Origin: Pseudomonadota bacterium
GTDB taxonomy: Bacteria > Pseudomonadota > Gammaproteobacteria > Xanthomonadales > Rhodanobacteraceae
Assembly: GCA_029779475.1 (NCBI GenBank)
Contig: JAKPAN010000162.1
Location: 1-35,163 of the forward strand
Direction of reading: 5' to 3'
DNA: 35,163 bases
A program made the translations under genes and the position numbers. The number at the start of each line of letters is the position of its first letter. The first letter of the stretch is position 1. A model generated the notes under the pieces. That model did not search any database and was not told the DNA's origin. It was given only the letters and a program-made list of their open reading frames with translations. Shown here piece after piece: positions 7,800 through 16,705 of the stretch.

Positions 7800-9143
7800 A
7801 TGGCCCGCACGAAGACTTCGCCCACCCCCAATGGATTGTTCGCCGAGCCGGAAGGCTTGAAACCCCTCGCTGAGCGCATGCGTCCGCGCACGCTCGGCGA
7901 GGTCGTCGGCCAGCCGCGCCTGGTCGATGCGAACACGCCGCTGCGCCGCGCGATCGAGGCCGGCCACGTGCACTCGATGATCCTGTGGGGACCGCCCGGT
8001 TGCGGCAAGACGACGCTCGCGCTGCTGCTCGCGCGGTATGCCGATGCGGAATTCCAGGCGATTTCGGCGGTGATGTCGGGCTTGCCAGACGTGCGCAAGG
8101 CGCTCGCGGAAGCCGAGGCGCGCTGGACGCAAGGCACGCGCACTGTGCTGTTCGTCGACGAGGTGCATCGCTTCAACAAGGTGCAGCAGGACGCCTTCCT
8201 GCCGTACATCGAGCGCGGCGTGATCGTGTTCGTCGGTGCGACGACGGAAAATCCGTCGTTCGAGTTGAATTCCGCACTGCTCTCGCGCTGCCGCGTGCAC
8301 GTGCTCGATGCGGTGTCCGCGGAGGCGATCGTCGAAGCCTTGCGTCGCGCGCTCGCGGATGCCGAACGCGGACTCGGCGCGCTCGAACTGAAAGTCGACG
8401 ATGCCGCACTCACCGCGATGGCGCAGGCTGCCGACGGCGACGTGCGCCGCGCACTCACGTTCCTGGAAATCGCCGCCGAACTCGCCCATGACGGCGTCGT
8501 CGATGCCGTCACGCTGGAACAGGTGCTTGCCGACCGGACGCGCCGTTTCGACAAGGGCGGCGAGCAGTTCTACGATCAGATCTCGGCGCTGCACAAGTCG
8601 GTGCGCTCGTCCGATCCGGACGCGGCGTTGTACTGGCTCGCGCGCATGCTCGATGGCGGCGTCGATCGCGCCTATCTCGTGCGCAGGCTCACGCGCATGG
8701 CGGTCGAGGACATCGGCCTCGCCGACCCGCGCGCGTGGCGCATGGCGCTCGACGCATGGGAAACCTATGATCGGCTCGGCAGTCCGGAAGGCGAACTCGG
8801 ACTCGCCGAACTCGCGCTCTATCTCGCCGTCGCGCCGAAGAGCAATGCGGCGTATTCGGCGTTCAACAACGTGCGACAGGTCGTGCGCGACACCGGCACG
8901 CTCGAAGTGCCCATGCACTTGCGCAACGCGCCGACGAAACTCATGAAAGGCCTCGGCTATGGCGCCGGTTATCAGTACGACCACGATGTCGAAGGCGGCG
9001 TCGCGCTCGATCAGCAATGCCTGCCGGACGCGCTGGCCGATGCCGTCTTCTATGCACCGACCGAGCGCGGACTTGAAGGCAAGTTCCGCGAGAAGCTTGA
9101 AAGCCTTCGTCTTGCGAGGCGCCCGGGGCGTTCGCGGAGCTGA
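7800..9143 (+). CDS. rarA: Replication-associated recombination protein A (RarA/MgsA AAA+ ATPase)
   Basis: Codes for 447 aa, the usual family length. It is a clamp-loader-like AAA+ ATPase acting at stalled replication forks. Walker A is GPPGCGKT (64-71), Walker B is VLFVDEVH (116-123) and the sensor 1 region is GATTEN (146-151). The C-terminal part carries the tetramerisation domain (YDQISALHKSVRSSDPDAAL; ending near QYDHDVEGGVALDQQCLPD). The ATG at 7800 is 31 bases after copB and gives the conserved N-terminus; an upstream open extension is rejected. In many gammaproteobacteria rarA sits between lolA and serS; here copLAB lies before it and a quorum-sensing block lies between it and serS. 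Confidence 0.97.
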   Translation: MARTKTSPTPNGLFAEPEGLKPLAERMRPRTLGEVVGQPRLVDANTPLRRAIEAGHVHSMILWGPPGCGKTTLALLLARYADAEFQAISAVMSGLPDVRKALAEAEARWTQGTRTVLFVDEVHRFNKVQQDAFLPYIERGVIVFVGATTENPSFELNSALLSRCRVHVLDAVSAEAIVEALRRALADAERGLGALELKVDDAALTAMAQAADGDVRRALTFLEIAAELAHDGVVDAVTLEQVLADRTRRFDKGGEQFYDQISALHKSVRSSDPDAALYWLARMLDGGVDRAYLVRRLTRMAVEDIGLADPRAWRMALDAWETYDRLGSPEGELGLAELALYLAVAPKSNAAYSAFNNVRQVVRDTGTLEVPMHLRNAPTKLMKGLGYGAGYQYDHDVEGGVALDQQCLPDALADAVFYAPTERGLEGKFREKLESLRLARRPGRSRS

Positions 9144-9284
9144 ACCCGTCTACGGCGAAGGCACGTTCGGCGTTCGGCCTCGTTGTCGTTCATGAAGCCC
9201 GACTGAGGTGCAATGACAAAAGTATAAAAATCTCGTAGCCTCGTTGGCATGCGCTAACCGCTCCACACAACGGCATGGGCGACG

Positions 9285-10016
9285 ATGGCGAAGGCATCGG
9301 TAGTCGAAGATCTTGAGCGGTTGCAGGGGCATGGCTCCGTCACCGATCTCATGAAGGCGATCGATCAGCAGGCGCGCGCGGCGGGCTTCGAGCATTGGAT
9401 GTATGCGCTCGATCCTTCGGTTCCCGGCGAGACTCGCCGGCAGTATGTCCTTAGCGGATATCCCGGCGCGTGGGTCACGCACTATCTGGAAAGCTGCTAT
9501 CTGCAGGTGGATCCGGTAGTCGCGCATTGCCGAGTGCACGCGACGCCCTATGTGTGGCCTGGCGTCGACGAGAATCGGGAGCGCATCGAAGGCGCCGCGC
9601 GACGCATGTTCGACGATGCTGAGAGCTTTGGCCTCAAGACGGGGTTGAGCATTCCAATCCATGGTCTTGGGTGTGGCTGGGGCTTGGTGTCGGTCGCGAC
9701 GGGGCAGGTTCTGAACGCCAAGGACATGCATCGAATGGTGGCGAAGGTGCATCTTTTCGCGCATTGCCTGCACGAAGCGGCGCACCCGCATGCGCACGGG
9801 ATCGTGCCCATCGATGCGCCCCGGCTCACGCCGCGCGAGCTCGAATGCTTGCGCTGGGCTTCCGTCGGCAAGACCAGTTGGGAAATCGGCATGTTGCTTC
9901 GGATCGCCGAAAGAACGGCCGTATTTCACATGCAGAATGCGATGGCCAAGCTCGGCACCATGAGCCGGCAGGCAGCGGTCGTGCGCGCGATCGCACTGGG
10001 TTTGATAAACTCGTGA
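9285..10016 (+). CDS. LuxR-type quorum-sensing transcription factor
   Basis: Codes for 243 aa, the standard LuxR length. The N-terminal autoinducer-binding domain (about 20-160) keeps all six family-invariant positions: Trp63, Tyr67, Asp76, Pro77, Trp91 and Gly120 (TraR W57, Y61, D70, P71, W85, G113). The C-terminal GerE helix-turn-helix starts at LTPRELECLRW and runs through FHMQNAMAKL. It should therefore bind an acyl-homoserine lactone and DNA rather than be an orphan with a degenerate pocket. It is followed 112 bases later by a LuxI-type synthase, with a lux box between. A TATAAA at 9223-9228 may be its -10. The species of homologue cannot be named from sequence alone. Confidence 0.95.
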   Translation: MAKASVVEDLERLQGHGSVTDLMKAIDQQARAAGFEHWMYALDPSVPGETRRQYVLSGYPGAWVTHYLESCYLQVDPVVAHCRVHATPYVWPGVDENRERIEGAARRMFDDAESFGLKTGLSIPIHGLGCGWGLVSVATGQVLNAKDMHRMVAKVHLFAHCLHEAAHPHAHGIVPIDAPRLTPRELECLRWASVGKTSWEIGMLLRIAERTAVFHMQNAMAKLGTMSRQAAVVRAIALGLINS

Positions 10017-10059
10017 GGATCACCCGGATGGTCTGGCGCAGAAAACTGTAAAAGTTTCC

Positions 10060-10079
10060 AGCTGTAAGTTTATACAGGT
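10060..10079 (+). promoter_or_regulatory. lux box upstream of the luxI-type gene
   Basis: AGCTGTAAGTTTATACAGGT has the dyad CTGTA-N6-TACAG. It matches the Vibrio fischeri lux box (ACCTGTAGGATCGTACAGGT) at 14 of 20 positions by direct comparison. It is centred about 60 bases before the synthase start, leaving room for a promoter at the usual -42.5 spacing. A partial direct copy (CTGTAAAAGTTT) begins at 10046, possibly a weaker second half-site. Confidence 0.8.
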
Positions 10080-10128
10080 ATCGGGTTTTGTTGGCCCTCC
10101 GCAATTCCGCGGAAGAAAGGGGACCAAC

Positions 10129-10749
10129 ATGAATTACTCGATCACGATAGACCGCGCCGGCCAAGGTCAACTCGACGCCGCTCGCCTCGATGGCATGTTC
10201 CGCTTGCGCCACTCCGTGTTCAGCGGCCGCCTCGGCTGGGAGGTGCGCAGCGAGAACGAGCGCGAACACGACTGGTTCGACGTAATGGGGCCGTATTACG
10301 CGGTCGCTTCGGACCCTTCGGTATCGGCTCGCGTCGTCGGCTGCTGGCGCCTGTTACCCACGCTCGGCCCGAACATGCTGCGTGACATTTTCCCGCAGTT
10401 GCTCGACGGCGCGCCCGCGCCCGCGCACGAGAAAACGTGGGAAATAAGCCGTTTTGCGATCGACAAGGACTATGCCGGCGGCGGTTGTGGCTTCAGCGAG
10501 CTGCCGGCCGACATGCTGCGAGCGATGTTGCGCTTCGCTGCGATCCGCGGTCTCGAATCGATCGTTGGCGTCACCAGCGTCGCCATCGAACGGATGGCGA
10601 TTTCGCTCGGTTTCAACATGGAGAGGCTCGGACGGGCTCGACGCATCGGCAACGTCACCAGCCTGGCTTTCAGGCTGCCCGTTGACGAAGAAACCCAAAT
10701 CGCGGTTTGCGGCAAGTCGCTGGAGGTCGAACTGGATCGCGCCGCTTGA
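10129..10749 (+). CDS. Acyl-homoserine-lactone synthase (LuxI family)
   Basis: Codes for 206 aa. It makes an N-acyl-homoserine lactone from SAM and an acyl-ACP or acyl-CoA. All key LuxI positions are present: Arg27, Phe31, Trp37, Asp48, Asp51, Arg74, Phe88, Glu105 and Arg108, including the signature WEISRFAID. A clear Shine-Dalgarno (AAGGGG) lies before the ATG. The lux box upstream and the adjacent luxR-type gene indicate positive feedback. The acyl chain cannot be read from the sequence. Confidence 0.96.
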   Translation: MNYSITIDRAGQGQLDAARLDGMFRLRHSVFSGRLGWEVRSENEREHDWFDVMGPYYAVASDPSVSARVVGCWRLLPTLGPNMLRDIFPQLLDGAPAPAHEKTWEISRFAIDKDYAGGGCGFSELPADMLRAMLRFAAIRGLESIVGVTSVAIERMAISLGFNMERLGRARRIGNVTSLAFRLPVDEETQIAVCGKSLEVELDRAA

Positions 10750-10886
10750 TGCTGTCGCATAGGCACGAAGGCACCATTTTCTCCGTGAACGGTGCAGGTG
10801 TCGCCTGTAACAACTGCCAGCTGTCTGCATCGAGCGGTCGGCGCACGATTTTTGTGAACTGCCGCATGGTTGGAGCGGCAAGGATT

Positions 10887-10929
10887 CCCTGAACGGATGG
10901 AAGTCGAACGGATCGAATTCCGTTCAGGG
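10887..10929 (+). promoter_or_regulatory. 11-bp inverted repeat with internal direct repeats upstream of the secreted-protein gene
   Basis: CCCTGAACGGA (10887-10897) and TCCGTTCAGGG (10919-10929) form a perfect 11-bp stem with a 21-base loop. Inside, GAACGGAT occurs twice with a 15-base period (10891 and 10906), so there are three copies of the GAACGGA core counting the inverted one. It ends 48 bases before the start of the secreted protein. This could be an operator or a leader hairpin. It does not match a lux box, and no T run follows. Confidence 0.5.
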
Positions 10930-10977
10930 GCCGGCGCCGCAGCGGCGGTGCCTTCGCCAAAAGCCAAGGAGACAGCG

Positions 10978-12105
10978 ATGACCGAGAAATACGCATCACA
11001 TGTTCGCAAGGTCGACAGGGGATTGATGCTCGGACTACTGACGGCGGCGTTTGGGATGATGACCGCGACATCGGCCAACGCGGGCCTTGTGACCGTACCC
11101 AACAGCGATTTCCTGCAGGCAGGCAATGCCGGCACGGTGGGCGGTGGATTGGTCAATCCGCCGGCGACGAACGTCCCGATCGGAACCAGCGGCGGCCCAT
11201 GGACGGGCAACTACTCCGGTGTGCTCACTATCCTCGCGCCGCCGACGCTGACGATCGACTCCGGTGCGGGAACGGCGACGATCTCCGGCATCGCCGGCTT
11301 GTCCATCGCAACGATCATCAACAACGGCGGCTATTTCAACCAGACGTTGTCGTCGACGCCGTACGTGGCGACCAAGCGGTACACGGTCTGGACGAACATT
11401 ACGTCGGGTGAATTGCTCGACCTCGGGCTCTTGACGGACACCGGCGTCGGTGTCGCGTTGCGCTCCGGCGGCACGACCCTGGCCAGTTCGGCGATGGCTG
11501 GGGCCGGGCTCGTCAATCTCTCGCTGCTGGGCGCAGATCTCTACCGGTTGACGCTCGTCTACGATACCGGCGCCTCGGTGAGCGGAAACGTGGACATCGC
11601 GTTGTTCGACCAGCCGGCCGGTCTTCTGACCGCGAGCCTGGTTCCTTCCGTGAGCTTCAGCAAGGTCGGCCTCAATGTCGGCGCGATCACGGATTCCACG
11701 ACGCAGATGCAGGTGTCCGGCCTCGGCTCGCTGAGCGCGGAAGTCAACACGCCGTTCGCGGGAACGCTCAAGGTGCTGGTGACGGATGCCGTCGGAAATC
11801 CACAGGAAGGCGTGATCATCAATGCTGATGCGCCGGCCGCCGGCGCCAGCGCGGTTCTGACCAGTTCCATCGAGTCCGGTACGTCGATACGTGCGGTCAG
11901 CGGCAGCGATGGCATCGCCGAGATCAACGCGACAGCGAATGAAATCGCCGGCTGCTACAACGTCACCGCGACCTTGCCGGGCAGCCCTTCCAAGGCGGTG
12001 TTCCACATGCGCAACTGGTCGGTCGAGCAAATGGCCCGATTCAGCGCCGGCGGCATGATTCCGTACCTGTTCCAGGATTCGATTTTCTGCGACGGCTTCG
12101 AATGA
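10978..12105 (+). CDS. Secreted Ig-like (Big_1-type) protein with C-terminal IFCDGFE
   Basis: Codes for 375 aa. A Sec signal peptide is likely cut after SANA (about residue 36). Residues 37-240 are Gly/Thr/Ser-rich and beta-like with no family I recognise. Residues of about 241-350 resemble a bacterial Ig-like domain of the invasin type (PFAGTLKVLVTDAVGNP, GCYNVTATLPG, VFHMRN). The last residues are IFCDGFE, nearly the same ending as the secreted protein at 33239-34867. The ATG at 10978 follows a strong AAGGAGA; the frame is open 36 codons further up but without a ribosome site. It lies 228 bases downstream of the luxI-type gene, so quorum control is plausible but not shown. Confidence 0.85.
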   Translation: MTEKYASHVRKVDRGLMLGLLTAAFGMMTATSANAGLVTVPNSDFLQAGNAGTVGGGLVNPPATNVPIGTSGGPWTGNYSGVLTILAPPTLTIDSGAGTATISGIAGLSIATIINNGGYFNQTLSSTPYVATKRYTVWTNITSGELLDLGLLTDTGVGVALRSGGTTLASSAMAGAGLVNLSLLGADLYRLTLVYDTGASVSGNVDIALFDQPAGLLTASLVPSVSFSKVGLNVGAITDSTTQMQVSGLGSLSAEVNTPFAGTLKVLVTDAVGNPQEGVIINADAPAAGASAVLTSSIESGTSIRAVSGSDGIAEINATANEIAGCYNVTATLPGSPSKAVFHMRNWSVEQMARFSAGGMIPYLFQDSIFCDGFE

Positions 12106-12117
12106 GGTGAATGTGTC

Positions 12118-12429
12118 GTGTCCGGACATGGCCCATCGAGGAGTGGTCGCCGGCAGCGCGAGGTGTTTGATTCCGGAGTGTCAGATGCCAAGGACGGCAC
12201 CTTTCACCTGGCGGCTGAAGACGACGAAAAGACAGCCTCGGTGCAACCTGCGCCGAATGTCCTGCAGGACATCGCGTCGGCGCTGGGCGGATTGGACAAC
12301 CTCGCGTCGTGGCTCTACTGGGAACGTCGTGGCTCCGCGTCGCCGTCTCCCTTGGATGGCGCATCGAACGAGCGACGCGCCGTCATGTTGAAGGCGCTCG
12401 AACGCGTCGAGAAGGCGCGCTGCAAATAG
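12118..12429 (+). CDS. Small hypothetical protein, possibly coupled to the secreted-protein gene
   Basis: Codes for 103 aa from a GTG start. GAGGTGA overlaps the stop codon of the preceding gene and lies 8 bases before the GTG, which is good support for translation. I recognise no family. The N-terminal 20 residues are basic and low-complexity. The middle is acidic (AAEDDEK), and the C-terminal half looks helical (VLQDIASALGGLDNLASWLYW and a following helix rich in Glu/Arg/Lys). No signal peptide or membrane segment is seen. It could be a cytoplasmic partner of the secreted protein or a spurious frame. Confidence 0.5.
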   Translation: MSGHGPSRSGRRQREVFDSGVSDAKDGTFHLAAEDDEKTASVQPAPNVLQDIASALGGLDNLASWLYWERRGSASPSPLDGASNERRAVMLKALERVEKARCK

Positions 12430-12603
12430 CATCCGGGACAGGGGCGTAACCGCCGAAGGCGTCAGGCTCGTTTCTGCAGTGTTCGACTGGGTCGTCGGCG
12501 AAACCGTAGCCGGCAGTTTCCGTGTGCGCGACGTCCGCATCGTGCGATAGTCCGGCCGGGAAACGATCCGGGGAAGAAACATGTTCCACGCGAGACAAGG
12601 CGC

Positions 12604-13773
12604 ATGATCGCCGGTCTGCGTGCGCTGCCGCGCACGATCTGGTTGCTGGCTGCGATCAGCCTCGTCAACGACGCCGCCAGCGACATGATCTATCCGCTGG
12701 TGCCGGTATATCTCGCTTCCGTGCTGATGGCCGGGCCGAAGGCATTGGGTTTGATCGAGGGCGTCGCCGAGGCGCTATCGAGTCTCCTCAAACTATTCGC
12801 CGGCGTGCTCGCCGACCGCAGCCGGCGTGCGCGCGAGTGGGTCATCGCCGGCTACGCCATCGCCGGTTTCGCGCGGCCCTTGATCGGGTTGGCGACGAGT
12901 TGGCTCGGCGTGTTCGCCTGCCGCCTGGCCGATCGCATCGGCAAGGGTTTGCGGTCGGCGCCGCGCGACGCGCTGATCAGCCTCAGCGTGGAGCCGTCGC
13001 AGCGTGGACTCGCTTTCGGTTTCCATCGCTCGATGGACAACTTCGGCGCGGTCATTGGCCCGCTCGTGGCGGTCGCCCTGCTGGCGCTCGGTTTCGAGAT
13101 GCGCACGGTGTTCCTGCTCGCCGTCATCCCGGCGCTGGGCGTGCTCGTGTTGGCGCTGAAGGTGCCGGAGCCGGAACGCGAAACCTTGCCATCGAAGGAG
13201 CCGGTTCGCTGGACGTTCGCCGGTCTGCCACCGGCGTTCCGCCGCTATCTGGTCGTGCTGGGCCTGTTCACGCTCGGCAATTCGTCGAACATGTTCCTGC
13301 TGCTGCGCGCGAACGAACTCGGTGCCAGCGCGATGCGCGCGACGCTGATGTGGGCGTTGTACTCGTTCGTCGCCGCGGTGCTGTCGACGCCCTTGTCGGC
13401 GCTGTCGGATCGTTTCGGCCGCGCGCGCATGCTGGCGATTGGCTGGTTCGCGTATGCATTGGCTTACCTCGCGATCGGTTTCCTGCCGAGCGCGGACTGG
13501 GCGTTGTGGATCGCCTTCGCCGGCTACGGCGCCGTCACCGCCTCGCTCGAAGGCACCGAGAAGGCGCTGGTCGCCGATCTCGTGCCGCGCGAACGCAGCG
13601 GCACCGCGTTCGGCTGGTACAACCTCGTCGCGGGCGCGATGTTGCTGCCGGCGTCGCTGCTCTTCGGCTGGTTGTGGGCGAGCGTGTCGCCGGGTTTCGC
13701 GTTCGCGTTCGGCGCGGCTTGCGCGGCGCTGTCGGCGCTGCTGCTGCGCACGTGGGTCGTGCGCGCTGCGTAA
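12604..13773 (+). CDS. Major facilitator superfamily transporter
   Basis: Codes for 389 aa with about 12 hydrophobic segments. The first helix region reads SLVNDAASDMIYPLVPVYL, a pattern found in a family of MFS efflux-type permeases. MFS loop motifs are visible: LADRSRRAREW after helix 2, LADRIGKGLRSAPRDALI in the first half and LSDRFGRARM in the second half. Substrate unknown. An AAGG sits 6 bases before the ATG. It lies in the block between rarA and serS. Export of a signal or metabolite is possible but there is no direct evidence. Confidence 0.9.
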   Translation: MIAGLRALPRTIWLLAAISLVNDAASDMIYPLVPVYLASVLMAGPKALGLIEGVAEALSSLLKLFAGVLADRSRRAREWVIAGYAIAGFARPLIGLATSWLGVFACRLADRIGKGLRSAPRDALISLSVEPSQRGLAFGFHRSMDNFGAVIGPLVAVALLALGFEMRTVFLLAVIPALGVLVLALKVPEPERETLPSKEPVRWTFAGLPPAFRRYLVVLGLFTLGNSSNMFLLLRANELGASAMRATLMWALYSFVAAVLSTPLSALSDRFGRARMLAIGWFAYALAYLAIGFLPSADWALWIAFAGYGAVTASLEGTEKALVADLVPRERSGTAFGWYNLVAGAMLLPASLLFGWLWASVSPGFAFAFGAACAALSALLLRTWVVRAA

Positions 13774-13808
13774 CGCGTCGTCTGTGCGCGCGGTGCGCCG
13801 CTGGGTGA

Positions 13809-15167
<1,359 letters not shown>

Positions 15168-15279
15168 ACGTTGCTTGCGTCGCGACCTGAATCGCGGCGA
15201 AGCGCGGCAGCGGAAATCCGGTTCGCGTTAAGCGACGTCGCGCTCGAATGATCCCCTCCCTGCAACAGAGAGGTGGATC

Positions 15280-15822
15280 ATGCGTATCGTCATCCTGTCG
15301 TTAGCGCTGGCGCTGGCCGGCGCGCCAGTGGCCTTTGCCCAGCTTCCGAAATCGACCGAAGTTCCACCGGGTCAAATGGCGCTGAGCGACGTGGATTTCA
15401 TGCACGCCGCCGATGCTGCGAACATCGACCAGATGACCTTCGCCGCGCGCATCGAAGGCAATCCGATGAGCAATCTCAAGTCGATGGCCAAGGACGTCGG
15501 CGTCAGCCATCGCAAGGCGGACATCGCGCTGCGCCTGCTTGCGTCGAACAAGCACGTCGAACTCAGCCACGAGATGACGCCGCGCGCTCAGCAGAAAGCC
15601 GACGACCTCATCCGCCGCGACCTGCCGACCGACAACATGTACGCGGAAGGTCTCGTTCGCGACAACCAGGATCTGATCGCGTTGTACGAGCGCGCGCGCA
15701 ACGAGAGTCCCGACCCGGACATCCGCCAATACGCGGAGACGATGCTGCCGGCGCTGCGCCACCACGAGCGCCTCGCCTCGGATTTCCTCGCGAGGAACGG
15801 CGTCAAGACGGGTCAGCCGTGA
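15280..15822 (+). CDS. Secreted DUF4142 protein
   Basis: Codes for 180 aa with a Sec signal peptide cut after AFA (about residue 20). The mature part is all-helical with the DUF4142 pattern: DVDFMHAADAANIDQMTFAA at the start, a middle helix pair, and MLPALRHHERLASDFLAR at the end. The fold resembles a ferritin-like helical bundle, but function is unknown. A good AGAGAGGTGG lies just upstream of the ATG. The gene stands alone: serS ends 112 bases before and a tRNA on the other strand follows. Confidence 0.9.
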   Translation: MRIVILSLALALAGAPVAFAQLPKSTEVPPGQMALSDVDFMHAADAANIDQMTFAARIEGNPMSNLKSMAKDVGVSHRKADIALRLLASNKHVELSHEMTPRAQQKADDLIRRDLPTDNMYAEGLVRDNQDLIALYERARNESPDPDIRQYAETMLPALRHHERLASDFLARNGVKTGQP

Positions 15823-15932
15823 GGCTCAGGATGGGGCGGCGGCCTGGCCAGCCGCTGCAAGCACGCGCGGACAATTTCGCGACGCGATGACGCCTAGGCG
15901 CTTTGAAACGCAGGGGTGTCGCGGGTTTGTTC

Positions 15933-16016
15933 TGCCGAAAGTGGGACTCGAACCCACACGCTTTTAAGGGCGGCGGATTTTGAGTCCGCTGCGTCTACCA
16001 ATTCCGCCATTTCGGC
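15933..16016 (-). tRNA. tRNA-Leu (anticodon CAA)
   Basis: Read on the minus strand it starts GCCGAAA and ends TTTCGGC-A, giving a 7-bp acceptor stem. The anticodon arm is GCGGA-CTCAAAA-TCCGC, so the anticodon is CAA, decoding UUG. A long variable arm (GCCCTTAAAAGCGT) and a T arm with GGTTCGAGTCC follow, as expected for a class II tRNA. The 3' CCA is not encoded: the bases after the discriminator A are GAA. Confidence 0.97.
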
Positions 16017-16083
16017 ACAAACCCGGGCGAGCGCCGCGGGGCCGCGAGTATAAGCCATGCGCGTCGCGATGCGAACGCCGCGA

Positions 16084-16674
16084 TCAATGCGCCGCGGCTT
16101 GTACCGCGTCGAGCGACATCTGGCACTGGTCGCAGATGTACCAGCCGCTTTCGTCGGGATGGAACTTGGCGCAGCTTTCCAGCGGGCGGCGGTAGATGTG
16201 CAGCGATACCGCAATCGCATCGTCGCTCGGGTTCTGGATCGTGTGGTACTCGTGCGGCGGGATCAGGCTGCCGGCTGAACCCGCGCCGGCGTTCATCGTG
16301 CCGCGCGGTTCGAAGCGGTAGCGCCGGCCCTGCGTTTCGATGAGTTCGTAAGGCGTGATTTCGAGGAAACCTTCCCAGACGCCTTCGACGCACCACTGGC
16401 CGGCGTGATCGTGGATCGGCGTGCCTTGGCCCGGGCCCCAGGTCATCGCGACGACGCTGTAGCCGAATTCCTCGCTGCGATACAGCTCGCGGCGAGCGTA
16501 GTGGTCGTCCTCGCGCTCGAACACGCACGAGGGCAGGCGCACGGCCTGGTCGCGGATGCTGCGGCAGAGCAGGGTGCGCAGCGCGTCGGTGGTCGCGGCC
16601 TCGTCGGGGAGCTGGACGGCGGCGTCGATCGCGTCGATGAGCTTGCGCGCGCCGGGAAATTCGAGCGACAACAT
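16084..16674 (-). CDS. Cysteine dioxygenase (cupin, Arg type with Cys-Tyr pair)
   Basis: Codes for 196 aa. It oxidises cysteine to cysteine sulfinate with non-heme iron. Iron ligands by spacing to mammalian CDO are His88, His90 (PIHDH) and His144 (PHEYH). Arg61 in HYARREL matches the carboxylate-binding Arg60. Cys95 and Tyr161 match the Cys93-Tyr157 pair that forms the crosslinked cofactor. The C-terminus adds a short tail with CDQC (181-184), not needed for catalysis. The conserved MLSLEFPGA start is used. It lies 31 bases after metX on the same strand, so probably one transcript. A related 3-mercaptopropionate dioxygenase is less likely given the Arg. Confidence 0.88.
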   Translation of the reverse strand: MLSLEFPGARKLIDAIDAAVQLPDEAATTDALRTLLCRSIRDQAVRLPSCVFEREDDHYARRELYRSEEFGYSVVAMTWGPGQGTPIHDHAGQWCVEGVWEGFLEITPYELIETQGRRYRFEPRGTMNAGAGSAGSLIPPHEYHTIQNPSDDAIAVSLHIYRRPLESCAKFHPDESGWYICDQCQMSLDAVQAAAH

Positions 16675-16705
16675 GGGTTTTCGATCCGGACGGAAGGCGC
16701 CCAGT

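Noticed and set aside
10105..10114. Palindrome TTCCGCGGAA just before the luxI-type ribosome site
   Set aside because: Short GC-rich palindromes are common at this base composition, and it overlaps the expected transcription start rather than a typical operator. The lux box upstream explains control better.
15933..16016. tRNA-Leu as an integration site for a mobile element
   Set aside because: No integrase gene, no repeated tRNA 3' end and no element-like genes are seen near it.
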